Positions 42,913-52,608 of a stretch of 64,000 bases of DNA are shown in pieces (position 1 is the first letter of the stretch; every line of letters starts with the position of its first letter). The position numbers and the translations under genes were made by a program. The notes below the pieces were generated by a model. That model worked only from the letters and a program-made list of their open reading frames with translations. It did no database searches and was not told where the DNA came from. The stretch covers positions 248,001 to 312,000 of the forward strand of contig CAYRUO010000003.1 in NCBI GenBank assembly GCA_964427505.1, read 5' to 3'. This DNA is from Thermanaerothrix sp034436175 (GTDB taxonomy: Bacteria > Chloroflexota > Anaerolineae > Anaerolineales > Anaerolineaceae).

Positions 42913-43579
42913 CCCGGAAGCCCTCTTTCATATCCTCAGCAACCTTTCGGAAGCGACGATTCGGGAACGTCTCGCCGAATTTCATGTTCACTGGGCGAGG
43001 GACTCTGTCTCGCCTTCTTTTCCGTGGTCAGATTTGCGGCCGGCGGCAGTCTTGGCCCCGCTTGTCAGGGCGGATGGCGGATGGCATCTGCTTTTCACTA
43101 AGCGCACCGCGCGGGTTCAAAATCATAAGGGACAGGTGGCTTTTCCGGGAGGGGCTATTGAGGCGGATGATCCGTCAATTGAGAGTGCTGCCCTCCGTGA
43201 GACCTGGGAGGAGATCGGGGTCGAGCCTACGCAGGTTACCTTGTTGGGGCGATTGCCAACCCTGGTTTCGGTGACCCATTATTTGATTTATCCCATTGTG
43301 GGTAAGGTGATCTGGCCCATTGCATTTCGTCTTTCGGAAGACGAGGTTGAGAAGGTCTTCACGATCCCGCTCACGTGGTTAGCGCAACCCCATCATCTGG
43401 ATCGTAAAATGAAGCCCACTTTGGAAGGGACATTACATGAGGTACTTTATTTTGCCCCCTATCAGGGCGAACAGGTATGGGGAATTACGGCCCGGATTGT
43501 TTATTTGTTGCTCCAAGCGTTAGGGGTTATACGAGACGATGAAGGTTTGGGAGATAAGCAAAACTGGATGCTGGTGTAG
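42890..43579 (+). CDS. NUDIX hydrolase, CoA-pyrophosphatase-like
   Basis: This protein of about 229 residues has the CoA-type NUDIX signature LLFTKRTARVQNHKGQVAFPGG followed by LRETWEEIG (REXXEE metal site). The first part, KRT...H.G.VAFPGG, suggests action on coenzyme A or similar nucleotides. I use the ATG at 42890; a TTG at 42881 is an alternative. It overlaps trmI by 23 bp. The last codons lie in the terminator stem at 43560. Confidence 0.85.
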   Translation: MARKKTNNPEALFHILSNLSEATIRERLAEFHVHWARDSVSPSFPWSDLRPAAVLAPLVRADGGWHLLFTKRTARVQNHKGQVAFPGGAIEADDPSIESAALRETWEEIGVEPTQVTLLGRLPTLVSVTHYLIYPIVGKVIWPIAFRLSEDEVEKVFTIPLTWLAQPHHLDRKMKPTLEGTLHEVLYFAPYQGEQVWGITARIVYLLLQALGVIRDDEGLGDKQNWMLV

Positions 43580-43589
43580 CATCCAGTTT
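43560..43589 (+). terminator. Terminator overlapping the NUDIX stop codon
   Basis: A 12-bp perfect stem, AAACTGGATGCT (43560-43571) / AGCATCCAGTTT (43577-43588), has a 5-nt loop and ends in TTTT. The stop codon lies within the hairpin. It also separates the converging rplY gene. Confidence 0.75.
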
Positions 43590-43619
43590 TGGGTTCGTGT
43601 TCTGACATAATTGAAAGGT

Positions 43620-44264
43620 TTATTCTTCCTCGACTTCCTCTTCCTTCTTGCCGCGTTCGATCACCTCAGGCTCGGCCAAGCCAGCCTCTTCAGCCTCGGC
43701 CACCTCTTCTTCCGCACCGCCTGTGATCACAGCGACAACTTCGTCAGGGTCTTCCAGACACTCCACGTTTGGCGGAAAAGCCAAATCGCGGACGTAGATG
43801 GCATCGCCAATACGCGCCAGTCCAGAAACATCTACCACAATTTTCTCGGGCAGGTCTTGAGGTAAGCAGGAGACTTCCACTTCTTCTAGGTTGGTGATCA
43901 GCACTCCGTTGAAATCGCGTACAGCGGGTGCTTCGCCCACAAATTCGAGCGCGACGTCAGCACGGATCTTCTCGGTTAGAGATACGACCTGAAAATCCAC
44001 GTGGAGGAGAGTGCCTTTGATGAAATCGCGTTGCTTCTCACGGATTAGGGCTGCGTGTTGGGTACCATCCAGTTCAATGGTAACCAGGGCAGAAGGTTTG
44101 AGCCCGCTGAGCGCTTTGGTGGCATCATGAAGGTCAAGGGTGATAGGAGTGGGGTCAAAATGATGCCCATACATGACGGCGGGTAATTGACCGGCGCGGC
44201 GTAAGGCTCCAACTTTCTTGCCGGTCACGTTGCGACGAGTGGCTTTTAAAACGATCTTTTCCAT
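43620..44264 (-). CDS. rplY: Large ribosomal subunit protein bL25, long (CTC) form
   Basis: This protein of about 214 residues has the N-terminal 5S-rRNA-binding domain (LKATRRNVTGKKVGALRR, PAVMYG) and the C-terminal TL5 domain (VEVSCLPQDLPEKIVVDVSGL). It ends in an acidic tail (about 35 residues, many Glu), as in other long bL25 proteins linked to general stress. I chose the ATG at 44264, preceded by AAGGAAGG; the longer start at 44291 would cover that site. Confidence 0.94.
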   Translation of the reverse strand: MEKIVLKATRRNVTGKKVGALRRAGQLPAVMYGHHFDPTPITLDLHDATKALSGLKPSALVTIELDGTQHAALIREKQRDFIKGTLLHVDFQVVSLTEKIRADVALEFVGEAPAVRDFNGVLITNLEEVEVSCLPQDLPEKIVVDVSGLARIGDAIYVRDLAFPPNVECLEDPDEVVAVITGGAEEEVAEAEEAGLAEPEVIERGKKEEEVEEE

Positions 44265-44428
44265 TTTTTCCTTCCTTCGAGCGCCTCTCACCTCGTTTTT
44301 GAGGTTACCTTCGCTCTATTTTGGAGTAAGATTGAGATCAGTCAACTGGCTTGCAGGCTGTGATTTTAAGCACCAAAGACCGTATCGTCAAGGTTTCCGT
44401 TCACTATATTGAGAGGCAAGAGGTCGTT

Positions 44429-45961
44429 ATGAACTTTGGGCGTGTCATACGACGAAACTTCATCGCCTTGGTTATTGGCCTTGGTGTTGTGGCTTGTCAA
44501 TCGGGGAGCGATGCGCTTGCTCCCTCGACCACCCGAGATACAGAGATCGCAACCTTACTCGCACCGTCTCCCACCGTTCAAATGACGATGACATTTGAAC
44601 TGCCAACAGAAGAAGTGACACCAACGCCGGGGCGACCGAGTTTTGGGGATGAGACATTGACAAAGTACGTTCTCCGTATTCGTTTATTTCCCGCACAACA
44701 CCAGGCTGAGGTAGAGGAAGTCATTCGTTGGGTCAATGATACCGGCGGGGCTCGGGAAGAGTTACCGTTGGTTATCGAAGCCGCCAGGTATCCGAATGGG
44801 TTTGAATGGCTTTCCGCTATGCAGGGAGAACAGACGTTAACGCTTGAGCCAGAGATGGTTAATGTCTGGAAGATCAAAGGAATGTTTCCCGTGGCTGAGG
44901 GCGAAATGACCGAATTGACCCTCAATTACCGGCTTAATTTGCCGGAAATTCCGCCTCCCTCCGATACCGCAAAACCCCAAATTTATGGTTACACCTTACG
45001 GCAAATTAATTTGGTGGACTGGTATCCCTTCATTCCACCCTTTAAGGATAATGAATGGTTGGTTCATCCTCCCGGCTACTTTGGTGAGCATCAGGTTTAT
45101 CCTGTGTCGGATTATGAAGTGGTGCTTGAAATTTTAGATTCATCTCGTGAATGGCTGGTGGCAGCCAGCGCAATGGGCGAGATGGATTCTGAAGGGCGTT
45201 TTCATTTTAGCCTTCAGCGTGCGCGTAATTTCGTGTTCTCGCTGAGCCCCGATTATCAAATTAATGAGACCACGGTCAATAATATTCGTGTAGCCAGTTA
45301 CTACTTCAAAGAAAACGCGTCAGCAGGTGAGGCTGCACTCCAAGCCACGGCTCAAGCCCTAGAACTTTATTCGAAACTGTTTTCCCCTTATTCTCGTGCG
45401 CAGTTGAGCCTGGTGGAGGCAGACTTTCTGGATGGAATGGAATACGACGGGCTTTATTTCCTCAGCAAAGGATTTTATAACCTATATGATGGGACGCCGC
45501 AGGGGTACTTGACCATGATCGCTGCGCATGAGACGGCTCATCAATGGTGGTATAGCCAAGTCGCCAATGATCAAGCCTTGCATCCGTGGCTGGATGAAGC
45601 CTTATGTACGTACAGCGAACGCCTATTCTACGAGAATTATTATCCCGATCTGGTCACATGGTGGTGGTTTTATCGGATCAACTATTACCAGCCAGCCGGT
45701 TGGATAGATGGCAGCATTTATGATTATGCCGGCTATCAAGCCTATCGCAATGCAGTTTACCTGCGGGGCGCGCAATTCTTTGAGGATTTGCGCCAGGCAA
45801 TTGGAGAGGAAGCATTTTTTGCCGCCCTAAGTGACTATGCTCAGCAGTATAACGGCAAAATTGCTTCACCCTCCGATTTACTCGACCTTTTTAGAAGGCA
45901 CACGACAAGCGATTTGGATACCCTTCTCCGCCAATATTTTTCGAGTTTCTCGTCGCAGTAG
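44429..45961 (+). CDS. M1-type (gluzincin) metallopeptidase lipoprotein
   Basis: This protein of about 510 residues has a lipoprotein signal (lipobox GVVAC), a low-complexity Thr/Pro/Ser stretch, a beta-rich domain and a catalytic domain with HETAH followed after 18 residues by Glu in WLDEALCTYSE, the M1/gluzincin zinc site. Aminopeptidase N relatives have further C-terminal helical domains that are absent here. It would act on the outside of the cell membrane. AAGAGG precedes the ATG. It converges on the next gene with 8 bp between the stops and no terminator. Confidence 0.85.
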   Translation: MNFGRVIRRNFIALVIGLGVVACQSGSDALAPSTTRDTEIATLLAPSPTVQMTMTFELPTEEVTPTPGRPSFGDETLTKYVLRIRLFPAQHQAEVEEVIRWVNDTGGAREELPLVIEAARYPNGFEWLSAMQGEQTLTLEPEMVNVWKIKGMFPVAEGEMTELTLNYRLNLPEIPPPSDTAKPQIYGYTLRQINLVDWYPFIPPFKDNEWLVHPPGYFGEHQVYPVSDYEVVLEILDSSREWLVAASAMGEMDSEGRFHFSLQRARNFVFSLSPDYQINETTVNNIRVASYYFKENASAGEAALQATAQALELYSKLFSPYSRAQLSLVEADFLDGMEYDGLYFLSKGFYNLYDGTPQGYLTMIAAHETAHQWWYSQVANDQALHPWLDEALCTYSERLFYENYYPDLVTWWWFYRINYYQPAGWIDGSIYDYAGYQAYRNAVYLRGAQFFEDLRQAIGEEAFFAALSDYAQQYNGKIASPSDLLDLFRRHTTSDLDTLLRQYFSSFSSQ

Positions 45962-45969
45962 GCTTTTGT

Positions 45970-47193
45970 CTAAGAAGCCTTACGGGTGGGAATATCAAAT
46001 ATTCGTAGCGCGCTTTCAGCAATGGTTTGCCCAATGCTGATCGAGGCGGTCGCTGCGGGCGACGGGGCATTAAGGACGTGTATCATATTGGGCGCTTCTA
46101 AGATGGCAAAATCATCTAGAAGCGCACCGTTGCGACTTAATGCCTGGGCACGCACGCCGGCACCGCCGCGTTCTACATCTGTTTCCTGTAATTCGGGTAG
46201 CAAGCGTTGGAGCGCGCGGACAAAGGCACGCTTGGAGAGTGAGCGATAAAATTCTCCAAAGCCAGTTTTCCAGTACTTCAATCCCATGCGCCAAAAACCG
46301 GGGAAGAACACATATTCACTAACGTCTCGGAGTGAGATATCGGTCATACGGTAGCCTTCGCGCTTGAAGGCCAGCACGGCATTCGGGCCGGCTTCAACGC
46401 CGCCGGTGACACGGCGGGTGAAATGAACCCCCAGGAAAGGAAAGCGGGGGTCGGGGACTGGGTAAATCAAATTCTTGACTAAATACTGCCGTTCGGGCAC
46501 GATATCGTAATATTCACCGCGGAAGGGAATAATCTGCAAATCGGGCTTTAGGCCGCACATGCGGGCAACACGGTCGGAATGAAGACCGGCACAGTTAATA
46601 AGATAACGGGCTTCATAAACCCCAGCAGTAGTCTCAAGGACTAAGGAATTTCCCTTCTGCTGAAAGCCGATCAATCGAGCCCGGGTTTGAATGATTGCCC
46701 CGTGGGCTTGGGCGAGTTCGGCGTATTTCTGGGTCACTCGTATGTAATCTACGATCCCGGTGTAGGGAACGTAAATCGCCGCCAGCCCGGTGGTGTAAGG
46801 TTCGTATTCCTTGATTTCGTCGGGGCCGAGTTTGCGGATTTCGGTTAAACCATTCTCTAATCCGCGTTGGTAAAGCGCTTCCAAGCGTGGAAGTTCGTCC
46901 GGCAAAGTGGCAACGATAATCTTGCCACAGCGTTCATGAGGAATATCATGCTGTTCGCAAAAGTGATAGAGCGCCTCGCGCCCCTGAATGCAGTTGCGGG
47001 CTTTCAGCGAACCAGGTTTGTAATAGATTCCAGAATGGATCACGCCGCTGTTGTTACCGGTCTGGTGGGCGGCTAAGCGGTCTTCGGCTTCGAGGACAAT
47101 AAGTGAAGCGCGGCTGTGTTGGGTAAGCGCCATGGCGGTAGCCATGCCTACAATGCCGCCGCCAATAATTGCAATATCGTAACGCGCGGTCAT
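45970..47193 (-). CDS. lhgO: L-2-hydroxyglutarate oxidase / dehydrogenase
   Basis: This 407-residue FAD-dependent oxidoreductase of the DAO family has the dinucleotide motif IIGGGIVGMATAMAL. AAHQTGNNSGVIHSGIYYKPGS is the characteristic LhgO stretch, and the C-terminal GGAGVRAQAL is conserved. It oxidises L-2-hydroxyglutarate to 2-oxoglutarate and passes electrons to a quinone or oxygen. GGAG precedes the ATG. It is transcribed alone. I see no lysine or glutarate degradation genes nearby. Confidence 0.9.
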   Translation of the reverse strand: MTARYDIAIIGGGIVGMATAMALTQHSRASLIVLEAEDRLAAHQTGNNSGVIHSGIYYKPGSLKARNCIQGREALYHFCEQHDIPHERCGKIIVATLPDELPRLEALYQRGLENGLTEIRKLGPDEIKEYEPYTTGLAAIYVPYTGIVDYIRVTQKYAELAQAHGAIIQTRARLIGFQQKGNSLVLETTAGVYEARYLINCAGLHSDRVARMCGLKPDLQIIPFRGEYYDIVPERQYLVKNLIYPVPDPRFPFLGVHFTRRVTGGVEAGPNAVLAFKREGYRMTDISLRDVSEYVFFPGFWRMGLKYWKTGFGEFYRSLSKRAFVRALQRLLPELQETDVERGGAGVRAQALSRNGALLDDFAILEAPNMIHVLNAPSPAATASISIGQTIAESALRIFDIPTRKAS

Positions 47194-47388
47194 GGATATC
47201 AGGCTCCTCCTTGGTCAGATGTCATAAATTCTATTATTCAGGGTCATTTAGGCACAAAACCAGCAAGATGATTATAGCGCGATTTAGTGGTTGACAGTGG
47301 TAAATTGTCGGCATTGATGGCTATAAAATCCGATTCTCTCATTGCGGGGTGTGGTAAACTTAGAAATATAAGCGAGGGAGATCAGCGT

Positions 47389-47796
47389 ATGACGGATGAC
47401 CCAAAAGTCAAGCGAATTGTATATATCGAAGACGACCAAGAAATGATTGAATTGGTCACACTAATCCTGAGTCGTCGTGGCTATGAGGTCATCGGCGCAC
47501 AAGGGGGACGCAACGGTTTGGAGGTTGCCCTTGCCCAAACGCCGGACTTGATCCTATTGGATCTCATGATGCCGGATATTGATGGGTGGGAGGTATTTCA
47601 GCAGTTAAAGAGCCATGCTCAAACGCGCAATATCCCGGTGATCGTCATCACAGCCAAAGCACAACCCATTGATCGGGTTCTGGGATTGCATATTGCCAAG
47701 GTGGATGATTATATTGCGAAACCTTTCCACCCGCAGGAATTGGTCAACAGTATCGAAACGGTGTTAAATAACGTTTCTAATCAATTATCGGTGTAA
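47389..47796 (+). CDS. Single-domain response regulator
   Basis: This 135-residue protein consists only of a receiver domain, with acid pocket YIEDDQEM, phospho-acceptor Asp in LILLDLMMPDIDGW, Thr in VIVITAKA and Lys in DDYIAKPFHP. No output domain is present, so it would signal by protein contact. GAGGGAG precedes the ATG. No histidine kinase is adjacent. The next gene starts 19 bp behind it and may share its transcript. Confidence 0.9.
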   Translation: MTDDPKVKRIVYIEDDQEMIELVTLILSRRGYEVIGAQGGRNGLEVALAQTPDLILLDLMMPDIDGWEVFQQLKSHAQTRNIPVIVITAKAQPIDRVLGLHIAKVDDYIAKPFHPQELVNSIETVLNNVSNQLSV

Positions 47797-47815
47797 TCTT
47801 TGCCTATTGACATCA

Positions 47816-48184
47816 ATGCGCCTGGCTCTCGTTCAAAATCTTACCCGCCCTCTTGAAGATTCCCTTCGCGTGCGTCTGTGTTTAAGTTACTGGGAGCGAT
47901 TACGGGGTTTAATGTTTCAACCCCGCCTTGCACCGTTCGACGGGATCTTGTTGGCTGAGCCTCGAGAAGGGCGTTTAGAAGCGGCGATTCACATGCTCTT
48001 TATGCGCTTTGATATTGCCGTTATTTGGATCAACCGCGCTCACCGTGTGGTGGATGTTCGCCATGCCCACCCCTGGGCATTAATATATGTGCCACAACGA
48101 CCGGCTTCATATATATTAGAAACCCATCCCAGCCATCTCTCTTATTTCAGGGTGAACGATGTCATTGAGATTACGCTTCTTTAG
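47816..48184 (+). CDS. DUF192-family protein
   Basis: This protein of about 122 residues has the DUF192 pattern: RLRGLMFQPRL, an Ile/His pair in EAAIHMLFMRFDIAVIWI, and VVDVRHAHPW with PASYILE near the end. Proteins of this family are small beta-rich domains, often secreted; the role is not established. This copy has no signal peptide. It overlaps the next gene, a LysM/M23 peptidase, by 26 bp, so the two are translationally coupled. Confidence 0.82.
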   Translation: MRLALVQNLTRPLEDSLRVRLCLSYWERLRGLMFQPRLAPFDGILLAEPREGRLEAAIHMLFMRFDIAVIWINRAHRVVDVRHAHPWALIYVPQRPASYILETHPSHLSYFRVNDVIEITLL

Positions 48185-49580
48185 CCTTATGCTTGCCTTG
48201 GTAAGCCTGCTTTATCCCTGGGGAATTAGTAACAGAGCATGGGCACAAAACGAGGATTTGCCGGTCTATATTGTTCAACCGAACGATACCATCAACTCCA
48301 TTGCCCGTCGTTTTGGGGTTTCGCCTCAGGATTTGATCCAGACAAATCAACTCGAGAATCCTGACATTATTAGCGTGGGAACACCCTTAAAGATCCCCGG
48401 GTTTGAAGGCGTTCGGGGGACGTTGACCACCGTATCTGTCCCTCTGGGGGCCTCACTTTCATCCCTAAGCCGCCAATACCACATTCCTGAAGACCAGATT
48501 GTACGTCTTAATCGTTTGACGTCACCCGCCCAGTTATTCGTTGGGGCGACGTTGATTCTTCCGGTGCAAGGGAATCCCTCACAAAGTCAAACGATATCTC
48601 TGGTTACGTTATCCACAGGGCAGACGCCCCTTGAATTGGCAACGGCGTCTGGTGTATCCATATGGGATTTCCTGTTGGCGAATGATATAGAATCAAGTGC
48701 CCAACTTCTTCCACTGGATCCGTTGATCGCGGTAGGAAATGAACAGCCGGTGCAAAATGTAGCGGCATTTCCAGGGGCGCCGACTTTTGTGAAAGGGATT
48801 GATCTCTATCCTCTCCCGGTCGTTCAAGGGAAAACAGTAGTGGTTAAGGTGAGCGCGAATGAGCCGGTTCGGGCCAGTGGGATGCTGGGTGAGTGGCCGC
48901 TCCAATTCGATGCCCAAGATGCCAACACATATGTGGCGCTGCAGGGAATCCATGCGATGGCCCAGCCGGGATTGCTGGATTTTTCGCTAATCCTTACTAC
49001 GGCCGAAGGAACGACCTTCGCGTTTAGTCAACCGGTTCTTCTCCAGCCCGGTAACTATCCCCAAGATCCCCCTCTGTTTGTAGATCCGCAAACGCTGGAT
49101 AAGGCAAATACCGAACCGGAAGACAACTTGGTGCGCTCGGTAGTGGCCAATCATACCCCGGTGAAGTATTGGCAAGGGGTTTTTCGCAAACCGGTGGACG
49201 AGCCCAGTTGCGTCAAGTCCTGGTTCGGTAACCGCCGTTCGTATAATAACAGCGGTTACACGTATTTCCACACCGGGGTGGATTACGGGGTGTGTGCCAA
49301 TCTGAATATTTATGCTCCTGCCGCAGGCGTGGTGGTATTTACTGGGCCGCTCACGGTGCGCGGCAATGCGACCATCATTGATCACGGCTGGGGGGTATAC
49401 AGCGGGTTCTGGCACCAGAGCAACATCCTCGTTCAGGTAGGTGATCGTGTGGAAGCCGGGCAACTGATCGGCGAGATTGGAGGCACCGGGCGGGTGACCG
49501 GGCCACATTTACATTGGGAAGTATGGGTCAACGGCGTGCAGGTAGAGCCGTTGGATTGGCTGGAGCGGGAATACCCATAG
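48159..49580 (+). CDS. Secreted LysM / M23 cell-wall peptidase
   Basis: This 473-residue protein has a signal peptide (cleavage near NRAWAQ), two LysM domains (YIVQPNDTINSIARRFGV and about 90-140), a middle beta-rich region and a C-terminal M23 (lysostaphin-type) zinc peptidase. Zinc residues are seen in HTGVDYGV and HLHWEVW, with SGFWHQS between. It would bind peptidoglycan or other glycan and cut cross-bridges, or act as an inactive scaffold. The metal-binding residues are intact. Confidence 0.9.
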   Translation: MSLRLRFFSLMLALVSLLYPWGISNRAWAQNEDLPVYIVQPNDTINSIARRFGVSPQDLIQTNQLENPDIISVGTPLKIPGFEGVRGTLTTVSVPLGASLSSLSRQYHIPEDQIVRLNRLTSPAQLFVGATLILPVQGNPSQSQTISLVTLSTGQTPLELATASGVSIWDFLLANDIESSAQLLPLDPLIAVGNEQPVQNVAAFPGAPTFVKGIDLYPLPVVQGKTVVVKVSANEPVRASGMLGEWPLQFDAQDANTYVALQGIHAMAQPGLLDFSLILTTAEGTTFAFSQPVLLQPGNYPQDPPLFVDPQTLDKANTEPEDNLVRSVVANHTPVKYWQGVFRKPVDEPSCVKSWFGNRRSYNNSGYTYFHTGVDYGVCANLNIYAPAAGVVVFTGPLTVRGNATIIDHGWGVYSGFWHQSNILVQVGDRVEAGQLIGEIGGTGRVTGPHLHWEVWVNGVQVEPLDWLEREYP

Positions 49581-49635
49581 GTGAGAGCTCGGAAAATTGT
49601 CTGAATAATGTCTGTACGGCCAGGTGGGGTTAAAG

Positions 49636-49777
49636 TATACTAAAAATCAGTGTGGCAACAACACCGATTGGGGGTAAGGGCGTTGCTTATCTGTGGTCGC
49701 GGGCGGTCAGGGGAACTTCGGGGGCGGCGATTCCAATATGCTTTGTTTTCCAATTCCTGCTTCCAAACCCCATCGGT
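49636..49777 (+). other. Promoter -10 and structured leader before the membrane protein gene
   Basis: A TATACT (49636-49641) would start RNA near 49648, about 205 nt before the gene. ACCGATTGGGG (49663-49673) can pair with CCCCATCGGT (49768-49777) with one bulged base, enclosing about 95 nt. Further on, AACCG/CGGTT (49795-49823) is followed by TTTT. A regulatory leader is possible; it fits no family I know. Confidence 0.4.
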
Positions 49778-49853
49778 CCTCTGATAGCGGCGTGAACCGC
49801 AGTCCTCGCAAAACAGTTCGGTTTTTCTGGTTTCTATCATAAGGGAGGGGTAA

Positions 49854-50747
49854 ATGAAATCTTCAACGGGGGCGAATTCTCTCAAAGAATTTCTCATCTT
49901 TGCGGGGAAAATCATTTTGGTTCACACGATCACCTATTTTGTGTTCGGGCTGATCATGTCAAACCTGTTCGATTACGGCCGGATTTTTCAACAAGAGGTG
50001 ATCCGGGATTTCATGCGCCCGATAGGTTCTTCGGCGGCATTCTTGGGACCACTGCTACAGCCAATTCGAGGGTTTCTGTTTGCGATGGCACTATGGCCGC
50101 TTCGCGAGACGATTATGGGGCATAAACGGGGCTGGCTTATCTTGTGGGGAATCTTGGTTGTTTTTGGCATTCTGGGCACCCCGGCCGCGGCGCCCTCATC
50201 ACTGGAAGGGGTTATTTACTCCAAACTACCGCTCTGGTACCACCTGATTGGGCTACCGGAAATGTTGCTACAGACCTTGACGTTCTCACTGATTCTGGTT
50301 GGGTGGGAGCGGCGGCGCTACCAGCCTAAGCCTTCGCGTCGTCAAGGTGCTCTGGGGGCCGAGGTGCTCAAGGCGGTGATGATCGCGTGTTTTGCGTATA
50401 TGGGGTATGCGGTTGGTAGTATTTTGAGCGCTGTTATCGCCAAAGTCACTATTGATTTTGAAACCGCAGCTTCGGATTGGACGACCCAGATCATGTTTGT
50501 AGTGGCATTCGTTTTCAATGTGGTTCTCATCCTTTTGCTATCCAAACCATGGGTAGCACATAGGATGGCCTTGTGGCAGGTTTTCCTTCTTTTTTGGGTG
50601 GTGGATACGGTGGTGCCATTGGGATACCAGTTGCTTTTTCTCTCGCCGATGCCCATTCCTCTGGCAATGTTAATTGGCGTTTTCCCGGCCCTGGTGATCA
50701 CCGTTGGGCTACGTTTAGGCTACAAGCGGGAATTAATTGGACGTTAG
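49854..50747 (+). CDS. Hypothetical polytopic membrane protein
   Basis: This 297-residue protein has about seven hydrophobic segments, including IILVHTITYFVFGLIMSNLF, RGFLFAMALWPL and a Val/Leu-rich stretch near residue 220. I do not recognise the family. The N-terminal KSSTGANSLKEFLIF is soluble. A strong ribosome site GGGAGGGG precedes the ATG. It stands alone behind an unusually long leader. Confidence 0.8.
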   Translation: MKSSTGANSLKEFLIFAGKIILVHTITYFVFGLIMSNLFDYGRIFQQEVIRDFMRPIGSSAAFLGPLLQPIRGFLFAMALWPLRETIMGHKRGWLILWGILVVFGILGTPAAAPSSLEGVIYSKLPLWYHLIGLPEMLLQTLTFSLILVGWERRRYQPKPSRRQGALGAEVLKAVMIACFAYMGYAVGSILSAVIAKVTIDFETAASDWTTQIMFVVAFVFNVVLILLLSKPWVAHRMALWQVFLLFWVVDTVVPLGYQLLFLSPMPIPLAMLIGVFPALVITVGLRLGYKRELIGR

Positions 50748-51018
50748 GTTGGTGACCAACCGCTATTGCGAGAAAGCGCTCAATTAGGGAATTCCAAGTA
50801 AATGGTGGTATTCTGCGTCTAAACACGTTATCTCTTCTCGGGTTTACATCACTCTCATAAAAATTTGTTTCGAAGGGGAATGGATGGTGGGCAAATGCTT
50901 GTGCTCTCTGCTATGACCTACCTCGAACCCTATTGGGTTTATTCTTTCCTTTTGATGTATAATTTTTGTGCTTTTTGTTGCAATCCAATTAACGAACCCG
51001 AAACAAACGGATGGAGAC

Positions 51019-52608
51019 ATGGCCTCATTAGGTTTATCTTTGGATCCCAATTATTGGAAAAACCTCACCATCACCGAAGAGGATCTGCAGTTCTTATATA
51101 ATTACCTTCTCGAGACCGAAACGCCCCAAACCGCCGCCGAATTGACAGAAGTATTAATCCGGGAACGGATTCGGCGCGAAATCGAACGGTTGAAGCAAGA
51201 GCAAGCGGCCGGAGGCGAGATCTATCAGCCCAAAAACCATTATCGCCCCGGACAAACGTTGCGTTTCCCGGCTTTAGGGATGACGCAAGGGGTCGTGGTG
51301 GGGGTGCGACCGGGCTTTAACCCCGATTTTCCCCCGTTTGAGGTTATTGAGGTTGAATTCGATTCTCAGACGCGCAAAGAATTTGCCGCCGGTCTGGCCG
51401 AGCATGCCCTCAATGCGCCGATCACGATCAACGATCAGGATCCGTTATTGAATCCCAAATATGTGGTTAAACACTATGGACGTGATATTGCCGCAAAATT
51501 GACCGCAGAATTTGAAACCAATCCGGACTTGGTGCGCATTGCTGGCGCCTGGTTCCCGCGGGCGTTATTGGTAGATGTCTCGGTGGGGTATCTGAACTTG
51601 GCAGAGGCCGTATTAGAGATGGCGGGTGGGGGGCCTTTGCCCACACAGGCAATTCTCGAGCAAATCGAGTTGCCTTCGGATGTGAATCCAAAATTGACCG
51701 AGTTTTCCTTAAACCTAGCCTTGCAGGAAGATGGGCGTTTCGATGAGGTGGGCCCAGCGGGCCAAATTTTGTGGTTTTTGAAGCGTTTGGAACCGGAGGC
51801 GGTGCAAACGCCACCAATGTTCTTGAAATATGTACCTGCCGACCTGCCGGGAGAGCCACCGCCGTCTATCCTGCAGGAACTCAACCGTTTGGTTTTCGAT
51901 GAACTGGAAAATCAGCCGGCGCTGTCTGAGGACATTAATGAAGTCACCCTCAGCCTAATCTTTCCCCATTGGCGGGCGGGTACTCTGCCCTTAACCGGCG
52001 CGATGGTTAACCTCTTCCCTACGGCCTACGAATCACCACGGGTGCGTTTTAACTTTATAGATGAGGAAGATGGCAGCACTTATCCCGGCTGGGTGGTACG
52101 ACCTTATCGGTATATCTATGGCCTGCAAGAATGGTATGCCCGACAAGGGGTAATACCTGGTAGTCTGATTACGGTTCGCCAGGGGGAAAAGCTGGGCGAG
52201 GTGTTTATCCGCGCGCGTAAAAAACGCCCCACCAAAGAGTGGTTGCGAACCGTACTCATCGGTTCGGATGGTGGTATAGTGTTTACGATGCTAAAGCATA
52301 CAGTTGGGGTAGAATACGACGAACGGATGATCATTATTATCCTCGATCCGGAGCGTCTAGATCAGGTATGGGAACAAACTCACCGCCAACGGGTGCCACT
52401 GGAGCGTATTGTCCGTTCGATGACAAAGGAATTGGCGAAACTCAATCCTCAAGGCCATGTGCACGCACAAGAACTGTATGCTGCAGTTAATCTGGTCAAA
52501 CGTTGCCCTCCGAGCGCACTCTTGGCTATTTTGGCGAGTTTGCCCAACATTTCGCACTTGGGTGACCTCTATTTCCGCTTGAGCGAAGAGGAGGCCAGCC
52601 ATGAGTAA
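51019..52608 (+). CDS. Conserved-looking protein of unknown function, first of a coupled pair
   Basis: This protein of about 529 residues has no signal peptide or membrane helix. The N-terminal part is helical and charged (TAAELTEVLIRERIRREIERLKQEQ). A beta-rich part follows (YRPGQTLRFPALGMTQGVVVGV), then helical regions with winged-helix-like stretches near 180-240. The C-terminal third has GSTYPGWVVRPYRYIYGLQEWY and QGHVHAQELYAAVNLVKRCPP. I do not recognise it. DNA binding is a guess from the helical pattern. It overlaps the next gene by 8 bp. A TATAAT-like box (50957-50962) lies upstream. Confidence 0.8.
   Translation: MASLGLSLDPNYWKNLTITEEDLQFLYNYLLETETPQTAAELTEVLIRERIRREIERLKQEQAAGGEIYQPKNHYRPGQTLRFPALGMTQGVVVGVRPGFNPDFPPFEVIEVEFDSQTRKEFAAGLAEHALNAPITINDQDPLLNPKYVVKHYGRDIAAKLTAEFETNPDLVRIAGAWFPRALLVDVSVGYLNLAEAVLEMAGGGPLPTQAILEQIELPSDVNPKLTEFSLNLALQEDGRFDEVGPAGQILWFLKRLEPEAVQTPPMFLKYVPADLPGEPPPSILQELNRLVFDELENQPALSEDINEVTLSLIFPHWRAGTLPLTGAMVNLFPTAYESPRVRFNFIDEEDGSTYPGWVVRPYRYIYGLQEWYARQGVIPGSLITVRQGEKLGEVFIRARKKRPTKEWLRTVLIGSDGGIVFTMLKHTVGVEYDERMIIIILDPERLDQVWEQTHRQRVPLERIVRSMTKELAKLNPQGHVHAQELYAAVNLVKRCPPSALLAILASLPNISHLGDLYFRLSEEEASHE

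Noticed and set aside
49640..49840. Minus-strand small protein with CEDCG motif
   Set aside because: It has no ribosome site, lies antisense to the leader of the membrane protein gene, and its C-terminus has no family resemblance.
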